64,000 bases of DNA, taken from positions 844,111-908,110 of the forward strand of contig NMRB01000022.1 of assembly GCA_002633025.1 (NCBI GenBank), read 5' to 3'. Below are positions 39,429 to 52,100 of this stretch, piece by piece. The position numbers and the translations under genes were made by a program. Each line of letters opens with the position of its first letter. Position 1 is the first letter of the stretch. The notes beneath the pieces were generated by a model. The model did no database searches. It saw only the letters and a list, made by a program, of their open reading frames with translations, and was not told where the DNA came from. This stretch comes from Notospermus geniculatus (taxonomy: Eukaryota; Nemertea; Pilidiophora; Heteronemertea; Lineidae).

Positions 39429-41770
39429 TTGCATGAAGAAGATGTCGAACAAAGTATCACGTTGGATTCCTGATTCCGTCGCCATGGGAGGGATATGGAC
39501 ATGACTGAGGCACACCCCAATGGATTCACAGTGGCACTTTAATAATAAAGCTACATAGAGCAGTGCAAACTCGCTCGACGCAACGTTCCCGGAACGCCGC
39601 GTAGCGGCGCCAATGCGCAGCACGCAGACAGCAGATGTGGAACACCGTCATCGTTTCGTTATATAGTTCTGGCAGCCGTGTCTAACTTCAGTGTACAATA
39701 TCTCACATACGGTGTAATTTTTAGCACTTTCAACTGGTGGAATGAATATATGGTTGAATTAATGGCCCACAATTAGAAATTTTTGGAAAATGAACTTAAA
39801 GGTAATTAATTAAGGAGGATTTTATGAAATTAAACCTGAGGTGATGGCGTCATAATTGACCGCAGTCGTCAAGTAGATGTATTCGCCCTGATGTCGCCAA
39901 GCACACCATAGTAACGTTGTGCATGATTATGACGTCATAATCAGGCTTCCTCCCGTCGTGCTCCAGTGCAGTTCTCCTGCGTGGCGTCATCAAGGCAGGG
40001 CGGGGCGGCGTCACCAAGCCCAGTGAGACGTCAACTAGGCCTGACGTTCGTCAAAACTTCGTCGCGTCGGTTGGTTCGCATCGGGTTTTTCATCATCGCC
40101 GTTGAAAAACCCGATGCAAATAGTTGTTACACATCATTGTTTCTGACTTTAATATTCTCACGTCCTCCAAACATTACGCCAAATTGATTTAGGCTATATC
40201 TTCACCAATAAAGGCATAACATTGCCAACGCCAAATTCTCGAATTCTGGTTCCGTTTACTCTGGATCTTGGTGAATCTCACACCAAGGCTGGTTTGTTCA
40301 AAACTTTGTCCCTGCTGCAATTTTGACGTTATTCCTAATAGGCCGGTAAAGCTAGGCCCAAAATAGGGCCAACCCACCACTACTGCAGCACAGACGAAAT
40401 GTCATGTTTTAGAAACCTTTTATACTGTGCGTTCTGCAATAGGCTCAACTTAATTCATGGAGAGATACGCCGATATAGCACTAGATCTAACACCACGTTA
40501 AAGATAATGTATCACGACTTCATTGTTTACATTCAATGTTTGTAAACGTGCATGTTTATATTATGTTATTTTGAAATTTTGGGACATGCCGACCCACCAA
40601 AATGAATACTTTTGAAATCAACAGAATTTCTAGAGATGCATGCCTCGAACAAAATTACTCATCAGACAAAGAAAGCCTGGACATAAACAAACAAAATGTA
40701 ATGAATTTCGTGGCCCGCGAAAATACCCGTGATACATTATCTCTTGGAGGAATTATACAGTATAATTCCTCCAAGATTATCTTTAATGATAGTGGCAGCG
40801 TTCCATCTCAAAATCACTCTTGCTGAGTTGTTGGTATTTACTTGGAAAACATTTTCTATTCCGACGATGTAAAAGTCTATGGTGTTCACGTACGTTTTTC
40901 AGCGTTTCCCCTCATTGTCGGAGAGTGTGACGGTGTGAAATGAAAGTGACACCGAGATATCCAGTGTTCCCCTACTGAAAAGTCGTGACACAATCAACTG
41001 CTCGTACATGTAAGTTCAGGGAGTTGCCCATAGAGACAACCTACTCGCGCGAGAAAACTCGCAAGTGGATCGCGCACCATATGCGCGACCAGTCAGGTTT
41101 GTAAAGAGCACCGCAGACTGGCGATTTTTCGAGCGATTTTCTCGGCGACCGCCCTTGCGACCACAGAGGCGACTGAACATATTTTTAGTTTTGTTTGGTT
41201 TTTGTTGACTCGTTTTACAAATGCTTCTTTGGAAGATCAGTGATGTCGTGGATGACATCACTGGTCGGTCGACCTCAAAGATAATTATTGCAGGCGACGT
41301 AGTAGTCGCAACGGTAGTCGCCCCCATTTTAGTCGCCAGTGTGCGGAGCCCTTAATCCACGTTGACATGGTTGAGGATATGACGAGTTTCAACCAATCAC
41401 CATTTAAACATATCCAATATTTTCTGGTGTAGCACGTCAGGCGCAAGTCTTACCGACTCCTTGCGGTCAGAGCCTCGTGTTGATGGCAACTACACCACCG
41501 AAAAGCCTCCCAGAAAGAATGATCAACGCAATGGCTATGTCAGGTCGACCTTGCGACGACACAAAACAGGCGGCGACTGACTTTTCCGTTCACTTTGCGT
41601 CTGAGGCACGACCGCGTGGATCAAATCAGTCGCCGATTATGGCATGAAATGACTGCAGTTGCGTTGCACCTGCGACTTTGGCATCAGTCGCCGATCAAAA
41701 AGATCACGAATCGCAAGAGTTGCCTGTTGCCTGACCATGATTTCTCCCCTTGATGCCGACTGTCCGTCGT
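39429..41770. other. Gene-free interval absent from the second copy
   Basis: Contains the GPCR polyadenylation signal, a hairpin at 40077-40121 (ATCGGGTTTTTCA / TGAAAAACCCGAT), a 38-bp palindrome at 40742-40780 (CTTGGAGGAATTATAC), fragments resembling 41990-42090 (GTGTTTCC/TATTGTTTGG words), and the GATGTCAGGTCGACC element at 41537-41806. I see no supported exon. Confidence 0.5.
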
Positions 41771-41806
41771 GGCGCAGGCAATCGAAGGTGCGACCTGACA
41801 TCAGCA
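41537..41806. mobile_element. 270-bp element, ATGTCAGGTCGACC end
   Basis: Left end ATGTCAGGTCGACCTTGCGA, right end GGTGCGACCTGACATCAGCA, imperfect inverted arms with GCGACT words. A relative begins at 37401. A truncated right part of the same family (GTGTGACCTGACATCAGCAT) at about 53330-53405 sits exactly where the second copy jumps from block A' to block B', which suggests that element copies mediated the deletion. Confidence 0.65.
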
Positions 41807-42486
41807 TTCTTTGTTCGCCACGTGGATCCCAAGCTTCGAAACGAAAACTTTATCATTTCAAATTATTGTCTTTTATTTGTAAGTTTGCCATGTGATATAT
41901 GTATAAGACATTGAGAGAAAGAATAGAGCAGCGTGGATACTACAAAGAGAGGCGACTTTAAAGTGGATAAATCTCCATACCGGTGTAACGTTTTTCAGTG
42001 TTGCCATTATTCTGTGTGACTCCTATTGTTTGGAAAACACTGGGAATAGACTCGCTGTTCTCTGTGTGTTGCTCAATGTCAAGTCGCAACTTATTCTGTC
42101 AATACATACATGTATATTGTAATGTCACACTGGCAAACCGGCCTCACTGAAAAACGTTACACTGGTATCTGGACATCATTGATGACACATCTATTTATTT
42201 GTTACCGTCAACTGGGGTGGCTTTCAATGATTTTCAGCTTTAAGTTACTCCTATTGCCAAATGGTTCAATTGCAGAAAGAAAAATTCCTCTGGTATTTGG
42301 GGCAGCATATTATGTGGCTAGAGATCTATGAAAGAAATTTCTCATGAAGGTACCAGTAATTCATAATAACTTAGTTTGACAGCAATGGGTTACATACCTG
42401 GTATTCTAAAATGCCTTGGTTATGAGTATCAGAAATTTCATTGGAAAACGCATTAGCCTCTTTTTGGATTCAAAAGTCTTGATATT

Positions 42487-42604
42487 GGGTCATATGAATA
42501 AAGACGAGCAAATGCTTTTACTTCAGATTTGTACAGCATTGCCTAATGCATTTGTATTGCAAAATTCAAGTAAAAGCATTTGCTACTCTTTATTCATATG
42601 ACCC
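42487..42604. mobile_element. 118-bp MITE with ATT duplication
   Basis: GGGTCATATGAATAAAGA at left and its complement at right, flanked by ATT (42484-42486, 42605-42607). The second copy has the empty site GATATTAACAC near 54163. The inner arm AGCAAATGCTTTTACTTCA also occurs in inverted pairs in blocks C and C' (about 7525-7605 and 14802-14880). Confidence 0.85.
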
Positions 42605-42944
42605 ATTAACACAACCAAGGACTCGTTGGATGAGTATAATTTGGGGAAGTTAATAAAGTCATTTTACCTCAAATCATGCCAAAACCCTTGGTGAAGTCGC
42701 CTGGGGTTTTGCAGCTGACATGACAAGTCTTGATTACACAACCAACGACCTCAGGCTTGCTCTTAGATACATGTACTTAAAACCACACAATACAAGTACT
42801 ATGTGCTCTAAAAAGCTGACGAATGATTATTCAAACAGAAATTAAATGAATTCTTTGAATATACTCCCTTGGATGGCAAATTTTATAAAAACAGTTACAG
42901 GTAAAGGACTTGGAAGTAAAATATTTTTCATATATCATTATACT

Positions 42945-43530
42945 TATGGTAAAATCAGGATGTTCATACAGTGTAATTCCCTTTAACTAATTGGCTGCAA
43001 TACTTGATTCAATCCAATTAAAACTATTTTTTATCATAATAAAAGATTTGGCGATCTACAGTCAGCACATGCGCAGTGAAAAAAATGCCCAACAATAAAT
43101 AGAGTACAAAGCTATTAACAAGGAGCTAACAGGCGGGTTCTAAAATACAGCTGTTGCATATCTTCAATAATGAAACATAAAATAAACAAAAATAGGAGGA
43201 GCTAGTTCTAAGTGACATATGTAAATATAGATAAGCGTGATGTGACTGACAAATAGGCCTGCAACTCAATTCCAACATACTTATGGTAAAATCAGGATGT
43301 TCATACAGTGTAATTCCCTTTAACTAATTGGCTGCAATACTTGATTCAATCCAATTAAAACTATTTTTTTATCATAATAAAAGATTTGGTGATTTACAGT
43401 CAGCACATGCACAGTCATGACAGTGAAAAAAATGCCCAGCAATAAATAGAGTACAAAGCTATTAACAAGGAGCTAACAGGCGGGTTCTAAAATACAGCTG
43501 TTGCATATCTTCAATAATGAAACATAAAAT
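42945..43530. repeat. Local tandem duplication, about 240-base unit
   Basis: TTATGGTAAAATCAGGATG... to ...CAATAATGAAACATAAAAT occurs twice, separated by about 95 bases. The second block copy has it once (about 54510-54750). Confidence 0.8.
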
Positions 43531-46114
43531 ACTGATTGGTTTGTGCATCGGTATCATGTGCTACAACAATCACAGATAAGGAAAATGGAAGTAAAATGTA
43601 CATGTAGGCCTACATGCTAGAAGGTATAAAACTAACTGGATTTTCATAAGAATCAATTGCCTGATGAACACTGGCAGTGCTATTGTTCATCTCTGTTGTT
43701 CAGGGGAAACCTTTCTGAAGCACACCTTTATATTACAAATTTTACATCCAATTACGGTGATGTTCCACCATTAGGGTCTCAAAAAGTACATTTATGACAA
43801 GAGTTCAGGGAACCTGACATTTAGTTTGCTTCCATAATCAAAGATGGCAGCATTTCTTCATTTCATATAATTTCCCTGAACCAACTGCTTTGCTGAACAA
43901 AGCACTGCATGAAAGGTGGCAGCACTTTCCAACCAGGACTTCAAGCACTGCAACGACATCTTGTAATCCACTGACCAACTTGTACTCAGAGGCACCTCAT
44001 ATTTATCAATGCCAGTTACTTTTTCAACTGAACATGTAATAGATGATACCACCTGTTCATCCAATTTTTCTTACTTCATTATTTAATACCTTTCTTTCCA
44101 AAGGTATACCTGGGTCGGCATCAAGGTCAAATAAGAGTGTATGGGGCAAATTCTGAGGTGTCAGGTACAAGTTTTAATTATTTAGGTGTTTCTGTAAAAA
44201 GCTCGACACTTTTTAGCCATTCAGTTTCAGGTACATGGACCATCATTTCTCATAGGCCACAAACAAGGAAAGGAGGTGATATAACTTCATAATCCAAGTC
44301 GTCTCCGATATTAGCAAATTTTCGACCCCACATTGGGGTCTTCTTCACGCACTTTCAAGTCTAAATCCCAGAAGTGAATGGATAACAGGTGATAACTCCA
44401 GAAGGAAACAGAACGAACTATGTCAATTATCTCTAAAGAAACTCTATCAATATATGATTAAGTTAAAATAAATCTGAAGCTACAACCAGTACACTTCCTG
44501 TAAGACTCCTCAACATACACCTCTGCTCTACATACATGAGAAAGCTGTTTTTGCGATGTCACTTATACAATGAGATCACTGAATCGTGGAGAAATGCAGT
44601 AATCATGTGTAAAACAACAATGACCTGAAAAACAGGCTCTAAAATCACAAAGATAGTCATTTCACATGCCCTGAACGATCTGCCACGCTAAATAGTGATT
44701 AGCGTCCACAAGCTGAGGCCCAGTATCTGTTGCTCTGGTAGTCAGTAATCGTAATGCTCTCACTGTCTCAAAACCAGCAGCCATAAATCTTCATCCACAT
44801 CATCTCTGCGGGATTCGAATTCATGAAGTTGAGCAAATATGGAGCTGAAGAATCCACTTTGACCATTCTGAAAAAAAAAATTCCAATAATACAGTATGAA
44901 GAATCCAATGGCGATGAGCATGAGATACATTCTGAAATTAGAGCAATATGATGAACTATTGAGCTGCATTTAGGCCCCTTTTCATGTTCCACAATGTTAA
45001 ATATAAGCGTAACATGTGGAAAACAGACTTAGATATAATTTTTCATAGAGAACATTCTTGACAGTCTATTTACACAGACATGCTGACAAAATGTAGAATG
45101 TTACTTTCAGGGATAATTTTCAAAAAAGAACAGACACCAAGTCAAAAACTGACAGCCAGTTCCCCTCATACATGTCATAGTCTGATCTTACTATGGTAGA
45201 CACATTTTTCCAGGTTTTTTCCACATGAAGAATGCTTAAACTGTAAACATCAAGACTAGAGAGAAAACCAAATCTTAAAACAAAGATTCACTTTTCTCAT
45301 CACCTCCAAAGTCTGACCTTCTTGACTTACTCGCAGGTATTAATGAGTCACTTAACAGGATGAGTTAAAACAAGCTGGTTATCTACCTTCAGAATATGAT
45401 AACCACAAAGAATAGGTTTAACTAGGGGAAAGTAATGAATTAAGACGAGTAGTAACAGACAAAGGAAATGCTGGAACATTGTGAACTCTGAGTGCAGTTT
45501 TGTGTGTGGAGTTTAGGTACTTCCCATACATCAGTTGAAAACTTTCCTGGTGCAAACTTCATTATCATCATTTTGTATCCCCCAAGGTGTATTGAGTTGT
45601 TTTGAACTAGAGGTCCGTAGGCCCTGCATTCAGCTGATATACTGAACTCTAATATTCGAGTTTAGATGAGGATGGTGAAACTGAAGAAATATTGAGACTC
45701 AGACAATGAAACCCCACACCAACTCGGCTAACATGGCCGAGCAAAATGAGGCACAGGATAACAGTTACTCTCTCAACCCTTGCTGAATGGTAGTACACAA
45801 TCTAGACATCTTCAACAGGTGAGAAACAATCTCTATATCATTGACGCTGAAGGTTATGATTAGCAGATTCTTGCTTATACTCCGGCATCATTTCTACGAA
45901 GGAATTCGAACAACAGTGTAATATAAATAGGGAGGAAGGCCGGGAACCTGGCAACCCATTTTACACCAAAGTCAAGCAATGAGTACAAAGCTAGTACGCA
46001 TTGCTTCTTGTGCACTGCAGTTAGAATAAAATGTATACCGGTAAAGTACCGGTATATCATATCACCTAAAGCTGTCTCCGTACATATATGCTCTGGTGTT
46101 TTCTTTCACACTTA

Positions 46115-46265
46115 AGCCAGGCACACATTGACGGCAAATCTCAATGCGCCAGGGGTGTTTTTAAAGTCGACTGACCCAACACGCTGGACTCATCATTCAG
46201 CTGGGTCAATCGACTTTAAAAACACCCCTACTGCATTGAGATTTGCCGTCAATGTGCACCTAGAC
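46115..46265. mobile_element. MITE downstream of Kir (shared by both copies)
   Basis: AGCCAGGCACACATTGACGG at left and its approximate complement at right, with a perfect inner arm (CTCAATGC, GTCGACTGACCCA). Present in the other copy at 58663-58812, so it predates the split. It lies just beyond the Kir stop codon on the minus strand and may be in the 3' UTR. Confidence 0.7.
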
Positions 46266-46294
46266 TTAGCTCTTTTTTATACCTACCATGCATG

Positions 46295-47662
46295 TCATGT
46301 GACTTGCTTAGCATCCTTCTCTTTTTCTTCGTCTTGATCGGCGTCGCCCTTCCCCGTTGGCTTCCTCAGCGCCACACGCTCTGCATTAATTCCAATATTA
46401 GCCTGTGTTGCGCCATTTCGCTTCATCACGTACGGACTGTACGCCTTCTGTCCCGGCCGGGAAGCTACCGATGAAGAATCATCGTCCATGATGATTGGTT
46501 CATTCTCCACATAATGTTCGCCCATGAGTTCCAAATCCTTTGCTGAACACTGCGGTGTATCAACTGCCTTTGTGGCATGAAACCGTGAGTAGTCGATCTG
46601 ATATTCGCCATTTTCCTTTTGGAATGTTACCAATCGTTCAAAACGGTGTCCCCAAAGAATCTCCCCGGGAAGATACGAGCTTCTTGCTTGAGTCGTCATC
46701 CCAGTGGATTCTACAATACCCTCTAGGATGACAATCACTTCAAATTGTTCCCTTTGAAAATCCTCCATGGACATTTCATAGAATGGACTCTCCTCTGTTA
46801 TTCTATGTTCTACGATAACTGGCCAAACCAAAAACAATCGATCGCGTCCCTCATTAAATCCAAAATCAACATCAACTTGTTCAAGAGGTAAAACTTCACC
46901 TTCCTTGGTGATTTTTTTCCGTATTAAAATGCCTCTGGTGTGTGCCTCAATAATATGAGACTTCCGCATATCTCCAACACGGAACAACAGACACAGAACA
47001 CCGTCGCGTTTACAGACGACTGCATTTTTGCTAAACATCAGAGTTTCCGCACGTTTCTTCGGGCGGGAAAGTTTGGCGAAAACAAGACCAGTCATTAAAG
47101 CTTGAATGATGACTCCACAGCATGACTGCATCATCATGACAAGGATAGCTTCCGGGCATTTTGATGTAGTATGTCGGGAACCGTAGCCAATCGTATGTTG
47201 TGTTTCAATTGAAAATAATAAGGCAGTTGTAAAGTCAAATACATCAACGACACACGGTTCCCAAGTAGGCTTACCTGCATTTTCAAAGTCACCATGTGAG
47301 AAGCATATCAACCACCAGATCATTGCAAAAATCAACCAACTCACTATGAAAGCTGCAATAAAAAGTAACAAATTCCATCTCCACTTGATATCAATCAGAG
47401 TTGTAAAAATGTCTGCGAGGTAACGTCGCTTACGTTTCTTGATGTTCGTATGCGATATATTCACTTCTCCGTTCTTGTAAACTAAGCGCCGACGTGATCG
47501 TTTCGAAAGCTGACGTTCGCGGTGATGGAGAGGACCATTTGGTGACATGACGGGGTAGTTAGCAAACTCGCTAAAGGAGTCCTGTGACCCAAACCCTGCT
47601 GTAGACTCTTGTGACATGAGTTCCAACTTGGACCCCTGCCTTGAGTGGAGGGTGCTTGACAT
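46295..47662 (-). CDS. Inward-rectifier potassium channel (Kir), copy 1
   Basis: Intronless frame of 455 residues. Basic N-terminus, M1 at about 97-120 (WNLLLFIAAFIVSWLIF), pore helix and filter TIGYG at 157-161, M2 at about 172-196, then PKKRAETLMFS (PIP2-contact region) and a full Kir cytoplasmic immunoglobulin-like domain (ESPFYEMS, EGIVESTGMTTQARSSY, EILWGHRF). Cys137 and Cys169 match the conserved extracellular pair. The M2 position that is Asp in Kir2.1/Kir3.1 and Asn in Kir1.1/Kir6 is Gln187 here. Tetrameric plasma-membrane K+ channel; closest in text to the Kir2/Kir3 group. The acidic/basic tail (DADQDEEKEKDAKQVT) has no clear PDZ ligand. The start is chosen at the first Met after an upstream non-coding stretch. 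Confidence 0.95.
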   Translation of the reverse strand: MSSTLHSRQGSKLELMSQESTAGFGSQDSFSEFANYPVMSPNGPLHHRERQLSKRSRRRLVYKNGEVNISHTNIKKRKRRYLADIFTTLIDIKWRWNLLLFIAAFIVSWLIFAMIWWLICFSHGDFENAGKPTWEPCVVDVFDFTTALLFSIETQHTIGYGSRHTTSKCPEAILVMMMQSCCGVIIQALMTGLVFAKLSRPKKRAETLMFSKNAVVCKRDGVLCLLFRVGDMRKSHIIEAHTRGILIRKKITKEGEVLPLEQVDVDFGFNEGRDRLFLVWPVIVEHRITEESPFYEMSMEDFQREQFEVIVILEGIVESTGMTTQARSSYLPGEILWGHRFERLVTFQKENGEYQIDYSRFHATKAVDTPQCSAKDLELMGEHYVENEPIIMDDDSSSVASRPGQKAYSPYVMKRNGATQANIGINAERVALRKPTGKGDADQDEEKEKDAKQVT

Positions 47663-48656
47663 CAGATTCGGGACGGTATTGCCACAGGTACTGGCGCATT
47701 CACGTCGGGTGCGGTTGATTCTAATGGGATGATGGAAGGCAAACCAAGGCGACTGCCCGGAGATAGACGTGTAATTGCCTTGGGACGAAATGGTGGCAGT
47801 TAATGTGGAACAGGGTTATCTGCAAGTAGAAAGGGTAAAAAAATTTCAGATAAAGACGTAATTTTGTTGGTGGTTGGAGGAGGCAACTGTCTTAACACCA
47901 TGATTCATGAACAGAGGTTTGAGAGAGGCCAGCCCACCTGAAAAATAGCAAGCTGAAACCGACCACATTGTTTTGTAAGACAGGTTCACGAATCCGTGAA
48001 ATTCCAAACAAAGAAGACACATAAATTTTGGGGTTTGTACTGCACTCCGTTTGCCAATGAAATCTGGTGAAGGATCCAGAAGTTCACAGCACAGTTCATC
48101 GCTGTGCATGCATGAGATGAGGAATCAGATCCAGAGTTATGACAGTAGGAGATTTATAGGAGTTTCAATGACCATCTAACAGTCAGACCAATTTCCTTGC
48201 AAATGAAGGCTACGAAATACGAGCTTCAAGAACCAGCAATTCTCTCCGAAATGGAATGAGACAGCAACGTCAATTGATATAGCCGTAGTATTGGCAATGT
48301 GCTTGGATGATGTATACAAATATTGCCATGGGTATAACCTCACGACATCTGCCTTCTCAGGATAGCGTCAAGAATCCATAATTTGATGCGCTGGTTGAGG
48401 TCTAACGATTTTATCCTGGCGAGACTAGACGAAGACTAAAGTATTATGACTAGGTTAGCAGGCAAAGCTACTGTGTTCATATCACTCATACTTAGTGTAC
48501 GCATGTATTATTTTGACATCACTGACAACAATGCTGACCGAATTCGAAGCAAACTGGCAACAGTAGACGATATCGCTCCAAAAGAGTGCAGCACCTGACG
48601 GGTCTAGTGTTATGACGTCCCGGACGTCATTTCATGATGTCTTGACGTGAGACGAA
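47663..48656. other. Kir 5' flank, no other gene seen
   Basis: Conserved in the second copy (60210-61204) with scattered differences; a frame at 47846-48109 is not maintained in the other copy. It presumably includes the Kir 5' UTR and promoter, but I see no clear TATA or initiator. Confidence 0.5.
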
Positions 48657-49053
48657 GAAAAAAAACAAGAGGCCCATGGGCCTTGCGCTCAGCTGACTAT
48701 GACCTGCCAACTCAAGAGGCTGAAAGAGGGGAAACGAGATACATGTACAAGTACGAATAGTGTGCCTTTTTAATGGTTAGCAAGCAAAGGGTTCCTCGTG
48801 GAAATCAGTTCTGTAGGAAGGGGTTAATATCACTTCGTGTGAATCGAAAAAGATATCTTATCAGACCACTTGTGTAGAAAGGTTTTAATATCACTTATTG
48901 GATCGAGATAGGTATAATAGTATACACCCACTGGGTGGGAAGGGGTTAATATCACTCTGTGAATCAAAATCACCCGACGGTTTTCGTCTAGTTCTTGGCA
49001 GTGATAGTACGTTTTGGCCAAATGGCTGAAAAAGTAGTACGGTTTTCACTTCA
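48657..49053. repeat. Junction segment between block B and block A'
   Basis: About 400 bases matching neither side. It starts with AAGAGGCCCATGGGCC and contains three diverged copies of GGAAGGGGTTAATATCACT, spaced about 61 bases (48817, 48878, 48939), each followed by a GTGAATC-like word. Probably a dispersed repeat; class unknown. Confidence 0.6.
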
Positions 49054-49113
49054 TAGTGTCACCATGGTTACGATGCGTAACCATGGTGACAGAGCTTTGT
49101 TTGTTTATTCAAG

Positions 49114-52100
49114 GTTTGAAAGCGTTAAGAAGGGACCATGGATTGGTCTACTCGTCACTGGAAAAGTTCAACAGGGGTCATATTCATCTCTGTCATGGAC
49201 GGACGGATCAGACCCCAAGTCATATGCCTTCCCACAGCTGTGGCACCCGGATATTACAGCAGCCTGCAGTGGTCGACTGGTTAAGAGTGCAGGCCAACCG
49301 GCCGGTATCACCAACTCCAAAAGAACAGACAAGCGTTCTTACATTTGTAAACGAAAGCCACAGATAGGTGAGTTCATGCAATGTTTTTTTTTAATAGAAT
49401 GACGATGGGGGTACCAAAGACATCACAAGAACTGAATTGAAACATTTACATTGGGATGGGAGTACATCGGTTTGGTTACCTTTAAAGATTTCATGTTTTC
49501 ATTCGCCGCAGCACAAGGGAATACTGGTGGTAATGCTGGAACCGGAAGTGGAAGTACTGGCCAAGGAAGTGGGAAAGGAACTGGTGGTACCGGAACTGGC
49601 ACACAGACTGGCGGCACCAGTGCTAGTAGTGGAACCAGTAGTACCGGTACAGGTGGATCTGGCACTGGATGTGGTAAAGGCTGGCTTTCCTACAAAGATC
49701 GATGTTACCGACTATTCCACACGAAAATGCGCTTCTTCGCAGCTGAGAGACTTTGTAAAGTGCACCAGGGTCACCTAGCCAGTGCTAATACAGCTGGTGA
49801 ATTCCAGTATTTGGTTGGATTGTCGTCTCAGTAAGTATGTACCGTGACGGAAAGCCTTTGGCGACAAAAGCTAACTGAATTGCTGCCATACAGGTCCATC
49901 ACTTCGAAGTAGCGCATCCGGAGGATGGTGGGTGATCGGGCAGTGAAGTTCAAAGTTGATCAACAGTATTTTTTCTACAGGTACGTGAATACGAAATCGG
50001 CGTCAACGGGCTACTGGGTGGGACCATGGTTTGGCCTTGTGTTTACTCAAAGGCCTGCATTCAAATGGACGGATGGCTCCGATAGCAGAAGTTACAGCCC
50101 GCCATGTTCGTTTGACAATAAGCCCCGGGGAGCAAAGGTTGCCAGGTTGATACAGACCAAAGCTGGCAAAGGCCAACTGTGGGATATGACTCCAAGGATG
50201 AAGAATCCAGTCCTCTGCGAAAGATCACTCTCTGCCAACACTGGTAGGTGTCATTAGGGTGTGCCGACTCCTCACGTGTTGGCTATAGAGGATTCCGTCC
50301 GAACTGTTTTTCTGGCAACTAGGCTCCGTCTTCAATGGGGCAAGTTGTCCGGGGGCAAATTATCCTAGGGACGAATTGTCCTGGGGGCGAATTGGGGGCC
50401 ACCCCATCGTCTGCATCTAAACCCGAACAGCCTGACCCAAACAAGTCTTCAACGCTTTTCTCCCGTGAGAGAATCCAGATTCATTTCAAAAGGGATGATT
50501 CTCGGCTTGATTCGCTTTCTGGTACCTCTGCATGACTAGTTTTGCGATTCCTTCACAGGGTGTGATAAGGGCTGGGATCGATTCAAAGATCATTGCTATA
50601 AGGCAAACAAAGAAGCAAAGTCCTTTAACGATGCTGAGAAAGTCTGCTCTGATCAGAAGGCGCATCTTGCCAGCATTTGTGGATGGCATCAGTATCGTTA
50701 TCTCGTCGGAAGTCTTGCTCTGTAAGTTTTGTTTCTAACACCTTTTTTCACTTTTGGAACGGAGAACCTGTGCCTGTTTAAATTTGTCACCATCGCCAAG
50801 GGTTGGCAACTTCCTTTTTGCATTTGTCAAAATCAGCACTACAGAAAATATAAACTTGCGTTATATCTGTTGTCAGTAGGGAGGTTTAGAAATCAAACGA
50901 TAAACGTTAACGACAATAGGGAGGTTTCGCAAGCGCCCGGTTAGGCCCTACGACGACGTTTATCTATTGTGTGGGTATACCCAAACAATAGATAAACGTC
51001 GTCGTATGGCCTAACCGGGTGCTTGCGAAACCTTCCTAATGTCATTTTTGTACCGAAAATGCTAAATAAAATCAGGTTAATGTGTAGTACGAAAAATAAC
51101 GTTGTCGTAAAGTTTACGTTTATCGTTTGTTTTCTAAACCTCTTTAGGATCTTTGAACGATACTTGCTACATTGTACTTCATTTTCCGCTTCATCAACAT
51201 AGAGACAAAATATCAGAGGCATGGGTAGGCATACAAATAGACCGTTCCGCACAAAACAATCAACCTTCTTTTGACTGGACTGATAACTGCGGATGTACGT
51301 ACAGACCACCAGGGGACTACAAGTACGCCAATGGAAAACGGACTCGCGGATACCTCAATAAAGTGAATGGAATCATAAGTGCTGAGCCGACCATCAAGAA
51401 GCCTTTCTACTGCAAGAAGCCAGCTGCTGGTCCGTATGGAATATCGCAATACATGTACTTAGATTATAATGCCGAAACTTGAAAATTTCAGGGCGAAGAA
51501 ACTACATAACAGTCTTCAAGCACTGAATCAGAGAATGGTTGAAGGCAATTTATACCAATTAAATGGAAAATACTTTCGAACAGATCGTTAGGACCTGCAG
51601 GCATCAGGCCTGTATGTTACAGACTATGGGAAACTGAATCTGTGTCGCATACCACTCTGCAAAATTGTTTGAAAACTCAAATTTTCACAATTTGTTATAA
51701 ATTAATTAACTCCATCGTATTGTCAAAATGAACAATTCTTTCGCAGAACGGGATCATAAAGGTTGTAGCTAAAACATTTCGTTGAAATCAATTAGTTACT
51801 TTTTTTTATGAATAGGTTAGGACGCTTGTTTTCGAAGAGCACTTACTTTATCATATTGTGTGTCGATTTTTGTGCTCGCCTTCTCTTTGTTTTCGAAGAG
51901 CGTCAATAAAGTCGGCANNNNNNNNNNNNNNNNNNNCCTGTGAAAACCGCATCGCTCGCCGGGGGGATCCGCTGTTAGTGGAAACGGGCCTTATTTACAC
52001 CAACCATTCTTTTCCAGTAACCTGTCCTTCTTCTGGATTCAAGAAAGTATTCAGCTCGAAAGATCCCATTAAGTTCATACAGAGTGTAGCCGACCTCACA

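Larger units (their letters stand above)
41773..48656. repeat. Duplicated block B (first copy), with Kir gene
   Basis: Reads alongside 53370-61204. Copy-specific features here: the 118-bp MITE 42487-42604 and a local tandem duplication (about 42945-43180 and 43279-43530). It ends inside an inverted-repeat element that is complete in the other copy (61123-61341). No supported exon other than the Kir CDS; frames at 44760-44992 and elsewhere are broken differently in the two copies. Confidence 0.9.

Noticed and set aside
44760-44992. Minus frames with a hydrophobic stretch, also near 57300-57553
   Set aside because: The two block copies carry different frameshifts in the poly-T run, so the frame is not conserved as coding sequence.
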